A DNA stretch of 64,000 nucleotides, taken from the NCBI GenBank assembly GCA_965220305.1, contig OZ244817.1:1736001-1800000 (forward strand), written 5' to 3'. Positions 53,857 through 61,391 of this stretch are shown in pieces. A program made the position numbers and the translations under genes. Origin of the DNA: G965220305 sp965220305 (GTDB lineage: Bacteria; Chloroflexota; Dehalococcoidia; Lucifugimonadales; UBA3495). Below the pieces are notes generated by a model, which saw nothing but the letters and a program-made list of their open reading frames with translations, was not told where the DNA came from and made no database searches. Position 1 is the first letter of the stretch. Each line of letters opens with the position of its first letter.

Positions 53857-54046
53857 ATCTCCCTTAATCCCCCTTTGGCAAAGGGGAAAGAACGCCCCCC
53901 TTTGAAAGGGAGGTTGGGGGGATATTCGAGTACCAGCGATAGGCTCCTGGGGCACCGCAGTTGCTGACAATCGAAAGACCCTGAGAGCCGGATGGCACTC
54001 TGCACATGCCGCCCCCTTAGATTCCCGCTTTCGCGGGAATGACGGT
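53857..54046. repeat. Dispersed repeats R5 and R1
   Basis: R5 at 53857-53922 (CTCCCTTAATCCCCCTTTGG ... TTTGAAAGGGAGGTTGGGGG, a long imperfect palindrome), a GACAATCGAAAGACCC motif near 53967, and R1 at 54013-54046. The 674-bp gap 53496-54169 also holds the MITE and the terminator at 54108; no gene is seen. Confidence 0.75.
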
Positions 54047-54107
54047 GGGGAAGAGGAATGACCCGGCGGAGAATTACGGAGGTCGGGATCCAGGGCGGGC
54101 AATGGCC

Positions 54108-54142
54108 ACAAAAACCACGCCCCGGAACTACTCCGGGGCGTG
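54108..54142 (-). terminator. Rho-independent terminator of the binding-protein gene
   Basis: Read on the minus strand: CACGCCCCGGA and TCCGGGGCGTG form an 11-bp stem with a 5-nt loop, followed by GTTTTTGT. It lies 28 bp after the stop codon at 54170. Confidence 0.85.
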
Positions 54143-54169
54143 TTGGGACAAAACCATTGTGGGTCCAGG

Positions 54170-55906
54170 CTACTGGGTAAACTTCATGGTGTTGGCCCGA
54201 AGCCTGGGAGCGTATAGGGGTTCCCAGTCCAGGTTGGCGGACATGCCGTAGACCAACTGGACCTCCAAGAAGGGTATGAATATATGCTCGTCGTGGACGA
54301 AGTTGGCTATCTCCACGGAAAGCCTTTCCCGCTCCTCTCCGATGGGGGTAGCCGTTGCCACTTGTAGCTTCTCCCACATCTCCGGGAAGCAGGCCTTGGA
54401 ACTGGTATGCAGGCAGCCCATTCTGCCGTAGAGGCGTACCAACACGTCCAGTTGCTCGGTAGAGGTGGCCACGACGTTGGTGTGGGAGGTGCTGAAGGCC
54501 GGTCCCGGCGGGTCCCGCTGGGCGCAGTCCCAGGTGCCGACGTAGGTGGGGTCGTCCTTGAACCGCCCGCAGCCGGAGCTGGTCAGCTCCTTGAGGCGGG
54601 TGCGCTCCACCAACTGGAACTCGGTGTTTACTCCCACTTCCTGCCAGTACTGGATCACCGCTTCCTGGAACTCCAGGTCGCGGCAGCAGTTACCGGAGCG
54701 GCTGTAGATGATAATCTTGTTGGACGGGTCATAGTTGGCTTCCGCCAGCAATTGCCGGGCCTTCTCCGGGTCGTAGGGGTAGGGCGCGGTGTTCTCCGGG
54801 GTTAGTCCAGCCGAGCCCGAGGGGGATATGTTGCCCCAACAGGGAATATCCTCCAGCAGGGCGTTGGTGATGGCCTGGCAGTCGATTGCCAGGTTGAGGG
54901 CCTCCCGGACCTTCTTCTTCTTCAGTTCGGGGTGCCACATGGTGTCCGGTATCAGGGCATAGACCTCGGTGGTTCCGGACTGGCTCCACTTGGGGACGCT
55001 GCCCTTATTCTCGAATCCGATGTCCGCCGCCCAGTCGGCCTCTCCCGTCTCCACCATGGCGGACCGCACCAACTGCTCGCTGCGCCAGGTGTTGGTCAGG
55101 TGCCTGATGTGGGGCGCCTGCCCGTCCACGATGGCGGTGTCCGGGTTGGGGACGTAGTCCTCGTAGATTTCCATGGTGATGTCGATGCCGGGCCGCCACT
55201 CCAGGAAACGGTAGGGGCCGATGCCATATACATGGCGAGAGGAATCGTCTTTGGATACGGAGGCGTACCACTCCGGGGCCTGGAAGCGGTTGAAGATCAT
55301 GCCCCGGGGCAGGTTGGGACAATCAGCGCCGCAGACCACCCGGACCACGTACTCGCTGATGACCTCGCCGTGGATGGGGCCGTGGTTGCCGTAGCTCTGG
55401 GATGAATTGTTCACGTCGCCGTTCTGGTCGATGCCAGCCTTGGCGGTTACGGCGTTCCAGGGTTCCCCGTTATGGAATTTCACACCCTGCCGCAGGGTAA
55501 AGTCCCAGTTGCGGCCATCGACCTGTTCCCAGCTTTCCACGCCGGACAGCGTTACCACCTCATAGGTGTCGCTGGTAATCCAGGTCATGGGCTCGTTGAC
55601 GATTTCGTTGCATACCGCCGTGTCCAGGGTGGCGTTGCAGGTGGGGTTCCAAGGGTCAACGCTACCCGGTTCGGCGGCCATTACTATTACGATCTCGTCC
55701 TTGCCAACCATAGCCTTGTCGGGTGCAGCCTGTTGCTGGGGAACGGCAGTAGGCTGGGCCACCGACTGCTGGGGCGCCTGGCTTCCCGCATCGGTCGGGG
55801 ACGTCTGGGGCGCCGCCGCCGAGCCGCAGGCTGCGACCACCAGCAACGCCAGGGCAATAGGTACAAGGAATAGGGCTCTTAAGCTAAGTCTATCGCCATT
55901 GACCAT
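54170..55906 (-). CDS. ABC transporter substrate-binding lipoprotein, family 5 (peptide/nickel type)
   Basis: A lipoprotein of about 578 residues. The signal LFLVPIALALLVVAAC has a lipobox with Cys at about residue 27, then a Ser/Pro/Gln-rich linker (QTSPTDAGSQAPQQS). The SBP family 5 domain follows: WDFTLRQGVKFHNGEPWNAV, GIGPYRFLEWRPG, VREALNLAIDCQAITNALLE and YPYDPEKARQLLAEANYDPS. It would capture peptides or similar solutes; no permease or ATPase genes are adjacent. Several cysteines (SGNCCRDLE, GADCP) are unusual for the family. Two ATGs (55912, 55906) are possible; AGAGAGG suits the second better. It has its own promoter and terminator, so it is monocistronic. Confidence 0.88.
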   Translation of the reverse strand: MVNGDRLSLRALFLVPIALALLVVAACGSAAAPQTSPTDAGSQAPQQSVAQPTAVPQQQAAPDKAMVGKDEIVIVMAAEPGSVDPWNPTCNATLDTAVCNEIVNEPMTWITSDTYEVVTLSGVESWEQVDGRNWDFTLRQGVKFHNGEPWNAVTAKAGIDQNGDVNNSSQSYGNHGPIHGEVISEYVVRVVCGADCPNLPRGMIFNRFQAPEWYASVSKDDSSRHVYGIGPYRFLEWRPGIDITMEIYEDYVPNPDTAIVDGQAPHIRHLTNTWRSEQLVRSAMVETGEADWAADIGFENKGSVPKWSQSGTTEVYALIPDTMWHPELKKKKVREALNLAIDCQAITNALLEDIPCWGNISPSGSAGLTPENTAPYPYDPEKARQLLAEANYDPSNKIIIYSRSGNCCRDLEFQEAVIQYWQEVGVNTEFQLVERTRLKELTSSGCGRFKDDPTYVGTWDCAQRDPPGPAFSTSHTNVVATSTEQLDVLVRLYGRMGCLHTSSKACFPEMWEKLQVATATPIGEERERLSVEIANFVHDEHIFIPFLEVQLVYGMSANLDWEPLYAPRLRANTMKFTQ

Positions 55907-55993
55907 ACTCATTACCTCTCTCTCAAAATCCGTCGGGCCTTTCGACACCCGCTTCCCGGGGCCCCAAGCAGGCGCCACCCGCCGGTAGGCGGT

Positions 55994-56022
55994 AGTCTAG
56001 TTTGATTTTTCTAACCTGTCAA
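55994..56022 (-). promoter_or_regulatory. Sigma-70-like promoter of the binding-protein gene
   Basis: On the minus strand TTGACA, 17 bp, TAGACT, ending about 85 bp upstream of the start codon. Confidence 0.65.
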
Positions 56023-56112
56023 ACACTCCGCCGAATAAGATTAACCCTTTGTTATGTTTATTGGGAATATCATCGGCGGAAAACCCCAGATCAACGAAAG
56101 GAGTAATACTAA

Positions 56113-56158
56113 CGGTAATAAACAAAGGGTGTCTGGCGAATACCTCCGCCAGACACCC
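56113..56158 (-). terminator. Rho-independent terminator of the hydrolase gene
   Basis: GGGTGTCTGGCG and CGCCAGACACCC form a perfect 12-bp stem with an 8-nt loop; on the minus strand it is followed by TTTGTTTATT. It lies 31 bp after the hydrolase stop codon (56189). Confidence 0.85.
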
Positions 56159-56188
56159 TGTTGGGACCATTAACCGTTGACGGCTTCT

Positions 56189-56989
56189 TCAGTCGCGCAA
56201 AAAGTTCTGTACCAATCGGATGAATTCGTCGGGCTTCTCCACCTCGGGACGGTGGCCGCAGTTGTCAAATATTTCCAACCGGGAGCCGGGGATGGACTGG
56301 TGGTAAAGTTCCCCGGCGCTGACGGGAACGATGGCGTCCTCCCGACCCCAGACGATGAGGGTGGGCAGCCGCTTCAACCGGGGCAGGATTTGGGGCAGGG
56401 CCGGGTAGTGCATGTAAGGACGCCAACCCAGGCGGCAACTCCCCTCCCGGGCGGTCTCCCACAGGTCCTCCCGCTCGGGAGTCGGCTCGTCGGGACATAC
56501 CTGCTGGTACTCGGGAGTGCTGGCCGAGTCGAAGATGCTTTCCTTGATAAAGTCCTTGCCCACTATCTGGAACATATCGTAGATTTCGCCGCTGGGAGGC
56601 CGGACACCGAAGGCGTCCACCAGCACCAGCTTCTTGAACTGCTGGGGGCAACGGGTAGCCATCTCGGCGGCCAACCAGCCGCCCAGGGAAAAGCCGATTA
56701 CGTTGACCCCTTCCAGGCCCAGGTCGTCCAGGGCGCCCAGGTACCAGCCGGCCAGGTCGGTCATGTTCATGACCCATTCCAGCATGTCCGACTCGCCGAA
56801 GCCAGGGTGGGAAGGTATGTTCAGCGTGTAGTCCTGGGACAGGGCCTCGTGGTAGCGCAACCAGCCCGGATGCCCCATCTCTTCGTGGAGGATGAGCAGG
56901 GGTTCGCCGGAACCTCCCTTGACCAGTTGCATCCGGCATCCGGCGGCTTCAACAATATCTTCAGTCCAGGGTTGGGATGATGTAGTCAT
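56189..56989 (-). CDS. Alpha/beta hydrolase
   Basis: A 266-residue alpha/beta hydrolase: nucleophile S101 in GFSLGGW, acid in VWGREDAIVP (about 220), His in NCGHRPEVEKP (about 248). HPGFGESD is the typical strand-4 loop. The oxyanion HG motif is replaced by LHEEMGHPGW. Substrate unknown. GAGGAG lies nine bases before the ATG. A strong terminator follows, so it is a single-gene unit. Confidence 0.88.
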   Translation of the reverse strand: MTTSSQPWTEDIVEAAGCRMQLVKGGSGEPLLILHEEMGHPGWLRYHEALSQDYTLNIPSHPGFGESDMLEWVMNMTDLAGWYLGALDDLGLEGVNVIGFSLGGWLAAEMATRCPQQFKKLVLVDAFGVRPPSGEIYDMFQIVGKDFIKESIFDSASTPEYQQVCPDEPTPEREDLWETAREGSCRLGWRPYMHYPALPQILPRLKRLPTLIVWGREDAIVPVSAGELYHQSIPGSRLEIFDNCGHRPEVEKPDEFIRLVQNFLRD

Positions 56990-57178
56990 GTTGGAAATCT
57001 CCTCTTGGCCTGTAACTATCAGGGATTGTCAGATGGGACTGTCCAGTTGTCAAGTGCCGCAACAAGGGCCGAGAGGTCTGCCAATTGGGGAACTTCCCAG
57101 CCTTCTTTGCAAGACTACTTGGCAGCGATGCAATAACATGGTACTAAATAGGCATGGGGATAAGACCACCGGCGCACC

Positions 57179-57409
57179 TTGGAGCGCATCTTCACAAGGC
57201 CTACCCCGTCAGACATCAGGGGGGCGGAGGTGGAGGCTTTGTTAGTGGCGGTGGGTGTGGAGGTGTCGGCGCGAGCAGGCTCACGAGTGGGTTTGAGGAA
57301 GGGAGGAGAACGCATTGTGGTACACAAACCTCACCCCAGCCCACAGACTGGAAGAGCTACCAGACGGACTACCGCCAAGTTTCTGGAGAGCATAGGAGTG
57401 GCCCCATGA
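57179..57409 (+). CDS. hicA: HicA-like toxin (mRNA interferase family), start codon uncertain
   Basis: A 76-residue frame resembling the HicA branch with the pattern SDIRGAEVEALLVAVG then SARAGSRVGLRKGGERIVVH, KPHPSPQTGRATRRTTAKFL and ESIGVAP. This branch carries GSR(V) in place of GSH. HicA proteins are small dsRBD-fold RNases that stop translation. The family-like sequence seems to begin a few codons earlier (HRRTLERIF), but the first possible start is a TTG at 57179 and a TAA lies six codons upstream. The N-terminus may therefore be lost or frameshifted. Its stop overlaps the hicB start (ATGA). Confidence 0.75.
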   Translation: MERIFTRPTPSDIRGAEVEALLVAVGVEVSARAGSRVGLRKGGERIVVHKPHPSPQTGRATRRTTAKFLESIGVAP

Positions 57410-57747
57410 TGAAGTACAAGGGATACATCGCGGCAATAGAGTACGACGATTCTGTGGCAATGCTTCATGGGGAGGTCGTTAATGCCGGCCCCTATCCAAT
57501 AGCCACCTTCGAGGCAACCGACGTTGCGGGCCTTAAGCGAGAGTTCCGGATATCTATCGAAGATTACTTAGCTTGGTGCCAGGAAGATGGCGTTGAGCCT
57601 CAACAACCATTCTCCGGGAAACTGGACCTGACTTTGGAGGCAGAACTTCATCAACGTGTGGCCGCCTCGGCTGCCCGAGATGGCATGAGCATCGACGATT
57701 GGATAAAGGAAGCGCTGGACCGGGAGGCGGACCCCCTCCGGCCCTGA
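57406..57747 (+). CDS. hicB: HicB-like antitoxin
   Basis: A 113-residue HicB protein: the partial RNase-H-like domain begins KYKGYIAAIEYDDSVAMLHG and carries FEATDVAGLKREFRISIEDY; a C-terminal ribbon-helix-helix-like segment follows (LEAELHQRVAASAARDGMSI then DDWIKEALDR). It neutralises HicA and represses the operon. AGGAG stands eight bases before the ATG at 57406; the 4-bp overlap with hicA gives translational coupling. The pair lies between an alpha/beta hydrolase and a BNR protein. Confidence 0.9.
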   Translation: MMKYKGYIAAIEYDDSVAMLHGEVVNAGPYPIATFEATDVAGLKREFRISIEDYLAWCQEDGVEPQQPFSGKLDLTLEAELHQRVAASAARDGMSIDDWIKEALDREADPLRP

Positions 57748-57882
57748 GTTGGCGAGGTGGGGCCCAAGTCAAGCCGTGGGGACTCTGGCAGAGCCGTCCT
57801 ACTCTGGCAATCCCGGTGCTTGGGCATTATGATACCGGCATACGACAGTCATTCGCCCCACATTTGACAGGAGGAAGCTATC

Positions 57883-58869
57883 ATGGCGGAGAACCGAGTA
57901 ATTCTGGTGGGAACGGTGGGCCAGGGAATCATGCGCAGCGGCGACGACGGCGAGTCGTGGCAGCGGGTGAGCATCAATAACGGGATGCACTCCGACGCCC
58001 TGGTGCGTACCATCGTCAACCATCCCGACCGGCCCGAAGAGCTTTTCGCGGGCACCGACAAGGGGCTGTACTCCAGCCAGGACGCCGGGGTCAACTGGGA
58101 GCTGCTGGACACCCCCCTCAGCAACTACTGCGTCTGGAACATTGCCATCAACAAGGCCGACCCCCAGGTGATGTTCGCGGGCACCGGCACCCCCACGCCC
58201 GGGGCCATTTTCCGCTCCTCCGATGGCGGTAAGAGCTGGGAAAAGCGCCCGGTGGAAGTGGCGGAGACCTGTCCGGCGGTGGGCGTGCCCCGGGTGACCG
58301 GCATCGCCATCGACCCGGAGGACTCCAACGACATCTGGGTCGGTTTCGAGGTGGACGGACTGCGCCGCAGCACCGACGGCGGCGATACCTGGACCGACAT
58401 CAACGGCCAGATTCCCAACCCCGACGTGCACAACGTGGCCGTGGCCGCCGGGCCGCCCAAGACGGTGGTGGTGGTGGTCAACAACGACGTTTACACCAGC
58501 GACGACGGCGGGGCCAACTTCCAGGCGGTGGGCATTCGCAACGTGTTCCCCTACACCTACCCCCGGGGCATCCTGGTGCAACCGGGCAGCACCCAAAACA
58601 TCTTCCTGACCATCGGCGATTCCACCCCGGGCCGCATCGGGACGGTGATGCGCTCCCAGGACACGGGCAAGACCTGGGAGAGCCTGCCCCTGCCGGTGGC
58701 CCCCAATACGGCCATGTGGGTGGTCAACTCGCAGCCCTTCGACCCCCAGGTAATCCTTTCGGGCAGCCGCTACGGCTACCTGTACCGCAGCGACGACGGG
58801 GGCGACTCTTGGGAAAAGATGTGGCGGGAGTTCAGCGAGATTTCCTCGGTGTTGTGGATACCCGGTTAG
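57883..58869 (+). CDS. BNR/Asp-box repeat beta-propeller protein
   Basis: A 328-residue beta-propeller with about seven Asp-box (S-x-D-x-G-x-x-W) motifs: SGDDGESWQ, SSQDAGVNWE, SSDGGKSWE, STDGGDTWT, TSDDGGANF, RSQDTGKTW and RSDDGGDSW. Each marks one blade, as in sialidases and sortilin-type propellers. No signal peptide is seen and the sialidase catalytic residues are not recognisable, so a binding or scaffold role is as likely as hydrolysis. AGGAGG stands eight bases before the ATG. It is probably a single-gene unit. Confidence 0.85.
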   Translation: MAENRVILVGTVGQGIMRSGDDGESWQRVSINNGMHSDALVRTIVNHPDRPEELFAGTDKGLYSSQDAGVNWELLDTPLSNYCVWNIAINKADPQVMFAGTGTPTPGAIFRSSDGGKSWEKRPVEVAETCPAVGVPRVTGIAIDPEDSNDIWVGFEVDGLRRSTDGGDTWTDINGQIPNPDVHNVAVAAGPPKTVVVVVNNDVYTSDDGGANFQAVGIRNVFPYTYPRGILVQPGSTQNIFLTIGDSTPGRIGTVMRSQDTGKTWESLPLPVAPNTAMWVVNSQPFDPQVILSGSRYGYLYRSDDGGDSWEKMWREFSEISSVLWIPG

Positions 58870-59017
58870 ATCGCGGCTCCTCCCTATTGCAGGCATCGCC
58901 CGCAGGGGTAGGGACTTATTGGGCGCCCCTGCCAGCCCATGAAAAGGAAATTACCTACAATTTGGCGCGGCGCCCACACCGCCATTGGTACGAAAGTAGA
59001 GGGATAGGTTTCAGGGT

Positions 59018-59374
59018 ATGGGAACATTTCCTATGCGGATTGGAGTTGGCAACCCAGCCAACGGCGAGTTTCATTGGGTGGATGCGCTGGTGGATACCGG
59101 CGCGTCCCACTCTATGATGCCCAAGGCATTCTTGGAACAATCGCTTCACCTGTCGCCAACAGAGGAAGTAATTTTCACTTTGGCCGATGGCAGTACGCAG
59201 CGTTATGGCGTGGGAGAAGCGCGCTTCAATATTGAGGACCGAGAAAGGACCAGCCCGGTGGTTTTTGGCCCGGAAGACCGCTACTTGCTAGGCGCCACTT
59301 CCCTTCAGAACTTTGACCTAATTGCCGATACCACCAATCATCGTCTTATTCCAGCCCCCGAAAAGACCCTCTGA
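59018..59374 (+). CDS. Retropepsin-like clan AA aspartic protease
   Basis: A 118-residue single-domain aspartic protease of the retropepsin type, which would act as a homodimer. The active site is VDALVDTGAS with D26; the second signature is YLLGATSLQNFDLIAD. A flap-like VIFTLADGSTQRYGVG segment precedes it. Closely related in length and pattern to 60928-61281, which has its catalytic Asp at the same residue; the two bracket an LLM gene. Natural substrates of such prokaryotic retropepsins are not known. Confidence 0.82.
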   Translation: MGTFPMRIGVGNPANGEFHWVDALVDTGASHSMMPKAFLEQSLHLSPTEEVIFTLADGSTQRYGVGEARFNIEDRERTSPVVFGPEDRYLLGATSLQNFDLIADTTNHRLIPAPEKTL

Positions 59375-59499
59375 GACAAAGTTGCCCCCATCCATAGGGG
59401 CATCTATAATTGGCGGCAACGCAGCTTCCGGGGCGCGGCCACTGGGCGGGCCGCCCTTGGGGAGCTTCCCAACGTAAACGACGTAGGAGAGTGGACGGC

Positions 59500-60672
59500 A
59501 TGGCGCTACCGGAGCGGATGAAGTTCGGAATTTTCATGGGCCCCTTTCACCGGGTGGGCGAGAACCCAACCCTGGCCATGCAACGGGACATGGAGCTTAT
59601 CGAGTGGCTGGACTACCTGGGCTTCGACGAGGCCTGGATCGGCGAGCACCACAGCGCCGGCTGGGAGATTATCTCGTCGCCGGAGCTGTTCATGGGGGTG
59701 GCCGCCGACCGCACCCGCCAGATTAAGCTGGGCACCGGCGTGGTCAGCCTCCCCTATCACCATCCCTTTATGGTAGCCAACCGCATGGTGCAGTTGGACC
59801 ACATGACCCGGGGTCGGGTCATGTTCGGCGTGGGACCCGGCGCGCTGCCCGGCGACGCCTACATGATGGGCATTCCCCCGGAGGTGCAGCGGCTGCGGAT
59901 GGACGAGGCCCTGGGGATTATCGTCCGCCTGTTCACCGAGACGGAGCCGATTACCTACGAGAGCGATTGGTTCCAACTGCAAGAAGCCATGTTGCAGCTA
60001 CGACCCTACCAGAAACCCCACATGCCAGTCGCCGTGGCCGCGGTGCAGACTCCCGCCGGGGTATCCCTGGCCGGCAAGCATGGGACGGCGGTGTTGACCA
60101 TCACCGTGCCCCGGGACCCTTCCAACACCAACGCCGCCGACCTGAAGGCCCTGTGGGACATCGCCGAGGAGTCGGCAGCGGAGCACGGCAATACCATGGA
60201 CCGGAACGAGTGGCGCCTGGTGTTGCCGGTGCACCTGGCCGAGACCCGCGAGGAGGCCTTTGCCCAGGCCCGGCTGGGGGCCGGCAGGTACCAGCGGGAG
60301 TATTTCGAGCATACGATGGGACGCCAGGCGGTGGTGGACGGCCCCCTGGAAAAGATAATCGACGCTATGGCGGAGCAAGGGGCCTGGATTATCGGCACGC
60401 CGGACGACTGCATCGAGGCCATCGAGAAGCTGGACGAGCGCAGCGGCGGCTACGGCGGCTTCCTGGTGCAGACCATCGACTGGGCCACCCGGGAGCAGAT
60501 GCTCCACAGCTACGAACTGATGGCCCGCTACGTTCTGCCCCACTTCCAGGGCACGGCGGTCAGCACGGCGGCGTCCAACCAGTGGGCCTACGAGCACCGG
60601 GAGACACTACAGGCCGGGCGGACTCGGGCCTTGGACCGGGCGCGCGAAGCCTACGCCGAGCGGCGGAATTAG
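59500..60672 (+). CDS. LLM class flavin-dependent oxidoreductase, LimB-like (paralog of 21520-22689)
   Basis: A 390-residue luciferase-like monooxygenase: FGIFMGPFHRVGENPTLAMQ, DYLGFDEAWIGEHHSAGWEI, IKLGTGVVSLPYHHPFMVAN and RVMFGVGPGALPGDAYMMGI. It matches the paralog at 21520 along its whole length and resembles limonene monooxygenase LimB. GGAG about nine bases before the ATG at 59500 supports this start; the frame is open upstream without similarity. It lies between two retropepsin-like genes on the same strand. Confidence 0.9.
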   Translation: MALPERMKFGIFMGPFHRVGENPTLAMQRDMELIEWLDYLGFDEAWIGEHHSAGWEIISSPELFMGVAADRTRQIKLGTGVVSLPYHHPFMVANRMVQLDHMTRGRVMFGVGPGALPGDAYMMGIPPEVQRLRMDEALGIIVRLFTETEPITYESDWFQLQEAMLQLRPYQKPHMPVAVAAVQTPAGVSLAGKHGTAVLTITVPRDPSNTNAADLKALWDIAEESAAEHGNTMDRNEWRLVLPVHLAETREEAFAQARLGAGRYQREYFEHTMGRQAVVDGPLEKIIDAMAEQGAWIIGTPDDCIEAIEKLDERSGGYGGFLVQTIDWATREQMLHSYELMARYVLPHFQGTAVSTAASNQWAYEHRETLQAGRTRALDRAREAYAERRN

Positions 60673-60717
60673 CGTTAGGTCGGCCAGGAGGGAGCGAGCG
60701 GGCCGCCGTCAGTAGAA

Positions 60718-60772
60718 CCCGTCATTCCGTCGCAGGAGCGTCATCCGAACGCAGGTCGGGGCTGGAATCCAC
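60718..60772. repeat. Degenerate R1 repeat
   Basis: CCCGTCATTCCGTCGCAGGA ... GGGGCTGGAATCCAC resembles R1 with an inserted segment. The 255-bp gap to the next gene holds nothing else that I recognise. Confidence 0.5.
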
Positions 60773-60927
60773 TGCTCTCTCAGCGACAGGCGGGGTGGCT
60801 AACAGTCGTCAACCACCCGATGCAGATGGATATTCACATGAACACCATTAACGAATTTGTACCCTTCCAAGGGCCACCGGCATCCCAACAGTGGATTATT
60901 CTACCCGGAACTACCGTTGGGGGAGAA

Positions 60928-61281
60928 GTGGGAACCTTCAACGTCGATTTCATCATTTGGAACCGGAACCGGTCGCAGTCCCGCACCCTGAACGGGCTGG
61001 TGGACACCGGGGCGTCGTACACCTTAATTCCGGCGTCAATCCTGGATGCGCTGGGTATAGAGCGGCTTCAAACAAGGACGTTCAGGCTGGCCGACGGTTC
61101 CACGCGGGAACTTCCCCTCGGGTGGTTGGAAATGGAACTGCAAGGAGACACCGACTTCGTCCACGTCGTCTTTGGGACCGACGACAGCCGGATACTGCTT
61201 GGCGCAATGGCCTTGGAGACCTTCGCTCTGGCGGCAGACGCCAAGAGTCGCCGTCTGATTCCGGCTGAACTGACCTTGTAA
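60928..61281 (+). CDS. Retropepsin-like clan AA aspartic protease
   Basis: A 117-residue retropepsin-like protease: LNGLVDTGASYTLIPASILD with D26, TFRLADGSTRELPLG and ILLGAMALETFALAAD. I prefer the GTG at 60928 (GGGGAGA just upstream), because the product then aligns end to end with the homolog at 59018 (GTFNVDF versus GTFPMRI). The open frame allows ATG starts at 60820-60838 with a non-homologous N-terminal extension. A strong terminator follows at 61302. Confidence 0.78.
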   Translation: MGTFNVDFIIWNRNRSQSRTLNGLVDTGASYTLIPASILDALGIERLQTRTFRLADGSTRELPLGWLEMELQGDTDFVHVVFGTDDSRILLGAMALETFALAADAKSRRLIPAELTL

Positions 61282-61301
61282 CCGAATTCGGAAAGTCTTA
61301 C

Positions 61302-61342
61302 GCCCCTACCCTGGTAACCGGCCTGGGGTAGGGGCTTGGTTC
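61302..61342 (+). terminator. Hairpin terminator after the protease gene
   Basis: GCCCCTACCC and GGGTAGGGGC form a perfect 10-bp stem around a 14-nt loop, followed by TTGGTTCG; the T run is modest. Confidence 0.65.
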
Positions 61343-61391
61343 GTCCGGGTCTGACAATAGTACATGGCGAGTGACAAGGTGTGGGTGTACC

